A stretch of DNA of 64,000 bases, from assembly GCA_905250075.1 (NCBI GenBank), contig CAJNOP010000078.1, positions 741,781-805,780 of the forward strand, given 5' to 3'. Origin of the DNA: Rotaria sp. Silwood1 (lineage: Eukaryota; Rotifera; Eurotatoria; Philodinida; Philodinidae). Below, one piece after another: positions 62,801-64,000 of the stretch (the stretch's first letter is position 1; each line of letters begins with the position of its first letter). A program made the translations under genes and the position numbers. The notes beneath the pieces are model-generated. The model was given only the letters and a program-made list of their open reading frames with translations. It was not told the DNA's origin and did not search any database.

Positions 62801-63056
62801 TTGTTATGAATTAAATATTGCTGTAAAAGATTATTCATTTATGCGTGAAGATCGTTTAATTGGTTTAAATGTAATTAAATTATTACAAGTATGTGAACAA
62901 GGTTCATGGTCATCATGGGTACCACTTGGTTCTCGAATTAATTTTGATGATACAGGTTTAACTATATTAAGAATTTTATCACATAGAACAAATGATGAAT
63001 TAGCAAGAGAATTTGTTGCACTTAAATCAGCTAGACGACATAAGGAAGATGTGTGA
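35895..63056 (+). CDS. unc13: UNC13/Munc13 synaptic vesicle priming protein, long form
   Basis: Constitutive exons with matching phases: 35895-35970, 36031-36130, 38961-39288, 39850-39918, 43724-43766, 43840-44161, 47963-48173, 51432-51628, 53550-53655, 53717-53791, 53863-54082, 54561-54681, 54753-54859, 54926-55067, 55138-55179, 55252-55558, 55622-55719, 55799-55949, 57266-57334, 57396-57485, 58023-58351, 58414-58499, 59614-59752, 60036-60132, 60192-60736, 61864-62044, 62108-62333, 62382-62477, 62537-62696, 62774-63056. They sum to 1671 residues. Domains in order: C2A ([27 protein letters not shown]), a Ser/Asn-rich linker, C1 diacylglycerol finger with all Cys/His ligands (HDFEFC to [15 protein letters not shown] to NADC), C2B with Asp-rich calcium loops ([17 protein letters not shown]), the MUN domain ([13 protein letters not shown] onward), and C2C ([24 protein letters not shown]). 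It primes vesicles by opening syntaxin at active zones. Introns are mixed: 45-70 nt in the 3' half and up to 3.8 kb in the 5' half. Confidence 0.95.
36131..38960 (+). other. UNC13 intron 2 (2.8 kb)
   Basis: Lies between the two halves of C2A (phase 2). Extremely AT-rich with many A and T runs. The open frames in it (36801-37167, 37850-38035) are composition artefacts. No nested gene is recognised. Confidence 0.6.
39289..39849 (+). other. UNC13 intron 3
   Basis: Phase-0 intron ending in a CTCTCT/T-rich tract. An antisense frame at 39357-39653 is Phe-rich and produced by A runs. No gene. Confidence 0.6.
39919..43723 (+). other. UNC13 intron 4 (3.8 kb)
   Basis: The longest intron. It contains the palindromic element at 42265-42752. 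The remainder is AT-rich, unannotated DNA. Confidence 0.6.
42265..42752. mobile_element. Palindromic (foldback) element in a UNC13 intron
   Basis: Nearly the whole 490 bp folds back on itself. Outer arms: CAATCGCTTTTGCGTTGAGA to GTATAAAT on the left against ATTTATACC to TCTCAAATGAAAAGCGATC on the right. Inner arms: TCGAATTTCAACCTAAAAC then CAGAAACAGATCTTACTGA (42338-42382) against CAGTAAGATCTGTTTCTG to CAGGTCGAAATTCGA (42528-42570). Arm identity is about 85-90%. No coding capacity, so a foldback/MITE-type non-autonomous element. Confidence 0.7.
44162..45857 (+). other. UNC13 intron upstream of the alternative first exon; probable internal promoter region
   Basis: Holds a TA-rich tract near 45092-45110, CT runs near 45420-45440 and a CCTCCTCCTCCTC tract near 45661. 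Open frames at 44561-44746 and 45299-45563 have no motifs. The final 200-300 bases are much less AT-rich than the rest and precede the ATG at 45858, as expected for a second promoter. Confidence 0.4.
45858..46585 (+). CDS. unc13: Alternative first exon of UNC13 (short form lacking C2A)
   Basis: The exon starts [15 protein letters not shown] and runs 242 codons plus two bases to the donor CT|GTGAGT. It ends in phase 2, exactly like the last C2A-side exon (44161), so both can splice to 47963-48173. The product would be about 1601 residues. The sequence is His/Gln/Asn-rich, with a strongly acidic block ([19 protein letters not shown]) near residues 170-190 and an aromatic end ([19 protein letters not shown]) that looks amphipathic. 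In other animals UNC-13 has C2A-containing long and C2A-lacking short forms from separate promoters. The match here is by layout, and sequence homology of the acidic region to the known M domain is not claimed. Confidence 0.7.
46586..47962 (+). other. UNC13 intron with long T tract
   Basis: Common intron leading to the shared exon at 47963. Contains a T tract of about 28 bases at 47229-47256. No gene seen. Confidence 0.6.
48174..48938 (+). other. UNC13 intron segment upstream of the nested ORF
   Basis: AT-rich with A/T runs; nothing recognisable. It may contain the promoter of the ORF at 48939. Confidence 0.45.
48939..49643 (+). CDS. Nested ORF of unknown function in a UNC13 intron
   Basis: A complete 234-codon frame with ATG and TAA ([20 protein letters not shown] ... 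TYDIIEE), far longer than expected by chance in such AT-rich DNA and with codon choice like the flanking UNC13 exons. The N-terminal third is acidic ([18 protein letters not shown]) and the rest Ser/Ile/Leu/Asn-rich. No signal peptide, membrane segment or known motif is seen. It could be a nested same-strand gene, or an alternative terminal or initial UNC13 exon: it is preceded by an AG (GGAAAG) but has no evident in-frame donor before its stop. Function unknown. Confidence 0.5.
   Translation: MYSNLNSVIIFDRDRSLETTSDVGEYLYDNDLEWDQSDLIYHLPESDVLSSYDINEIAEILHNHYLEFNISSQIDECSTPICQSTINDIIIPIKSNNDSIIRHRLYRSLSNLNLIKQQKTYFILSKHLSLMNIKSIECQFLKHSTSCKTILTKENNRQSFLSIPQSIEFQSEPKLINTITNINISSLSQFELIHSYLTQLKNKVYSFTLQIFQSTKIPLITTEEIIQTYDIIEE
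49644..51067 (+). other. UNC13 intron segment, no gene recognised
   Basis: AT-rich. The frame at 50735-51022 is Phe/Ser/Lys-rich and looks like composition. A 9-base AG...GTAAGC bounded island near 51020 could be a microexon, but it does not fit the following phase. Confidence 0.4.
51068..51316 (+). CDS. unc13: Phase-0 UNC13 exon: third first exon or optional internal exon
   Basis: Frame [20 protein letters not shown] through an acidic stretch ([18 protein letters not shown]) to the donor TGT|GTGAGT at 51317, leaving 83 codons in phase 0. The next exon (51432) begins in phase 0, and the previous shared exon (48173) also ends in phase 0. So this exon can be skipped, included through a weak acceptor (GATGAG|AAA just before the ATG), or used as a separate start at its ATG. 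The coding character is clear; the role is undecided. Confidence 0.6.
51629..53549 (+). other. UNC13 intron upstream of the C1 region
   Basis: AT-rich, about 1.9 kb. The only notable content is the small ORF at 53312-53503. Confidence 0.5.
53312..53503 (+). CDS. Small ORF of uncertain status in a UNC13 intron
   Basis: 63 codons starting [20 protein letters not shown] with a hydrophilic, protein-like sequence to KKKQII and a stop. It lies just upstream of the exon at 53550. It could be an alternative first exon remnant or a short upstream frame, but no donor of the right phase is visible. Confidence 0.2.
   Translation: MSNDNDNDINDNHYEFMRRYTQEYLQQLFIFNERKSLRSRRYSQFPLYLDDWLDIFFKKKQII
54236..54307 (+). 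CDS. unc13: 72-nt symmetric cassette exon of UNC13 between C1 and C2B
   Basis: A strong acceptor (TTGTTTCAG) and a donor (CAAC|GTATGA) bound 72 bases that enter and leave in phase 1, like the flanking exons 54082 and 54561. Inclusion would add 24 residues (around [19 protein letters not shown]) directly after the last C1 cysteine; skipping keeps frame and gives the family-typical CLQR junction. Confidence 0.6.
55950..57265 (+). other. UNC13 intron carrying inverted-repeat copy A
   Basis: Phase-0 intron within MUN, enlarged to 1.3 kb by the repeat at 56023-56490. A minus-strand frame at 56937-57173 has no motifs. Confidence 0.6.
56023..56490 (+). mobile_element. Dispersed repeat copy A in a UNC13 intron
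   Basis: About 470 bp, from the TTTCGTCTCAAGAAAAAATC end to the AAGAAAAACCTCC end, is the reverse complement of 60815-61287 at roughly 85-90% identity. Internal landmarks: ATAACTGATATGCTATTTAG, AACTGATTAAGGGCGAAAT and GGACGTTGTGTAACTCTAGA. No ORF, so probably a non-autonomous element. Confidence 0.8.
57588..57916 (+). CDS. unc13: Optional UNC13 exons inside MUN (42 nt plus 9 nt microexon)
   Basis: After FFRMK (ending 57485, phase 0) there is a 42-base exon at 57588-57629 (AATAG| ... CAG|GTAAGT) encoding [14 protein letters not shown]. At 57908-57916 nine bases encoding YLY lie between an AACAG acceptor and a GTAAGT donor. Both keep phase 0, so they can be inserted before [11 protein letters not shown] (58023). 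If the second donor is not used, the frame runs on ([12 protein letters not shown]) to a TGA at 57953, which would truncate the MUN domain. Confidence 0.45.
57630..58022 (+). other. UNC13 intronic sequence around the optional microexon
   Basis: AT-rich with a long T tract near 57808-57823. Apart from the 9-nt microexon nothing is recognised. Confidence 0.5.
58500..59613 (+). other. UNC13 intron, no gene seen
   Basis: 1.1 kb phase-1 intron in the MUN region, AT-rich, with A-runs. A minus-strand frame at 59149-59343 has no motifs. Confidence 0.6.
60737..61863 (+). other. UNC13 intron carrying inverted-repeat copy B
   Basis: Phase-2 intron in MUN. Contains the repeat at 60815-61287, and then AT-rich DNA with a TA tract at about 61832-61844. 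Confidence 0.6.
60815..61287 (-). mobile_element. Dispersed repeat copy B in a UNC13 intron (inverted to copy A)
   Basis: Reverse complement of 56023-56490. Landmarks TCTAGAGTTACACAACGTCC, ATTTCGCCCTTAATCAGTT and CTAAATAGCATATCAGTTAT match copy A in opposite orientation, 4.3 kb away and separated by several MUN exons. Confidence 0.8.
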
Positions 63057-63815
63057 TCAACATTTGATTTTCTTCCAATTAAAATGTCGTTTCTTATCTA
63101 ATACAGTTACCTTTATTATTTATATAAACATATATATATATATATGTATTTTCTCTCTCTCTCTCTCTCGATGTATGTGTTCTTTTTTATATTGCTACTA
63201 CTACCTTAAGACGAACGGTTTTTTTTTTTCTTTGTTTGTTGTTTATTCTCTTTTTTTTTGAATTATGTTATAAACAAAGAAATAATCTATGGTTAATACA
63301 ATTGATGTATTTTATCAATTCATATTATCTTTATTCACTAAGATATTAAGAATCATTATTATGGATTAATGTTTTCTGTTTTAATCCATTTATTTTTGAT
63401 TATTTTTGTTTTTGAGTAAAACGAAAAAGAAAAATGAAAGAGATAATTATTATTAATCGAAACTGTGGTGACCTCTTCGATTTTTGAAAGAGTTTTTTTT
63501 TAAAAATAATTTAATGATTGGAAGAAGAATATACAGTCAATTATGAGACACCATATGGTGAAGCTTTTGACTATTTAAGTCAATGCTTAAATCGACAGAC
63601 ATGCAATAAACACATTGATCAATGTACAAGATCAATATTAAATTATCATTCTAATAGATTTGAATTTATTCTCATATGAAATTGAAGAAAAATATTTAAT
63701 TGCTATTAGAAAAGTTTCTTCAAAGTTTTTTACTTCAAAGACATATATTAAAAATAATATTTTCATTCGATTGAAATGTATTTTTTTTTGTCTTTCTGTT
63801 TTTGTTTTTTGATAT
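63057..63815. other. 3' flank of UNC13 and upstream region of the next gene
   Basis: Contains a TA run (63128-63146), a CT run (63152-63170) and T tracts. No gene. Transcripts of UNC13 should end here. Confidence 0.5.
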
Positions 63816-63875
63816 ATGTCGTCATTATCATTATCAAAGCTTCCACCAAAATCATCACTTTATTCACATTCGTCG

Positions 63876-63907
<32 letters not shown>

Positions 63908-64000
63908 TGCTATATCAAAATCAAAATTTATTTGGCGTTTTCCTCCACCAAAATTCAATAATTTACCTAGTTGCATTTCAAAACAATCATCAACATCTAA
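63816..64000 (+). CDS. Start of a serine-rich protein, cut by the window edge
   Basis: ATG at 63816 opens a frame of 61 codons that is still open at the last base. It starts MSSLSLSKLPPKSSLYSHSS, has a poly-Ser run encoded by a TCA repeat, then a more ordered stretch (SKSKFIWRFPPPKFNNLPSC). Composition is protein-like after the Ser run. Family not recognised from this fragment. Same strand as UNC13, about 760 bp downstream. Confidence 0.6.
63864..63907 (+). repeat. TCA trinucleotide microsatellite encoding poly-Ser
   Basis: About eleven to fourteen consecutive TCG/TCA/TCT codons; likely length-polymorphic. Confidence 0.8.

Overview
The window is from an intron-rich, AT-rich animal nuclear genome, most likely a bdelloid rotifer. 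Evidence: metazoan genes (UNC13 with C2A, C1, C2B, MUN and C2C; a C-box APC/C activator; a matrixin with cysteine switch; a rhodopsin-like GPCR), many short phase-consistent introns of about 45-70 nt, and clusters of TGTGGG/CCCACA hexamers, which match the telomeric hexamer known from bdelloids. The species cannot be fixed from sequence alone.

0-9 kb: a single-exon peptide-receptor-type GPCR on the minus strand (911-1909), then about 5 kb with no recognisable gene, then the first copy of a 1.6-2 kb segmental duplication. 9-15.5 kb: a matrix metalloproteinase (four confident exons), a 2.8 kb intron filled with nested repeats (homopolymer G/C tracts, ACCGGT-rich arms, terminal inverted repeats), and then a phase-compatible exon carrying a diverged MORN motif, followed by a 138-bp-period MORN array with an assembly gap. 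15.6-20.2 kb: the second copy of the duplication, seven hairpin-like modules built from inverted telomere-type hexamers (in the whole 8-19 kb interval), and two inverted arrays of a degenerate 34-bp satellite that flank a lone minus-strand candidate exon. This 7-20 kb stretch is the accessory part of the window.

23-33.4 kb: a conserved, compact block: a small coiled-coil protein (three exons, minus), an RBBP9-type serine hydrolase (two exons, minus), a Fizzy-related/Cdh1 APC/C activator (five exons, minus) and a single-exon thioredoxin-fold AhpC/TSA-like protein (plus).

35.9-63.1 kb: one 27-kb UNC13 gene on the plus strand. Its exons can be read through from a C2A start to the C2C stop with consistent splice phases (about 1671 codons for the long form). 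A second in-phase first exon at 45858, without C2A, would give a short form of about 1601 residues, which parallels the long/short organisation known for UNC-13 in other animals. There are also symmetric cassette exons, a nested unrecognised ORF, a 490-bp palindromic element in one intron, and a pair of inverted repeat copies in two other introns. The last 185 bases start a new serine-rich gene cut by the window edge.
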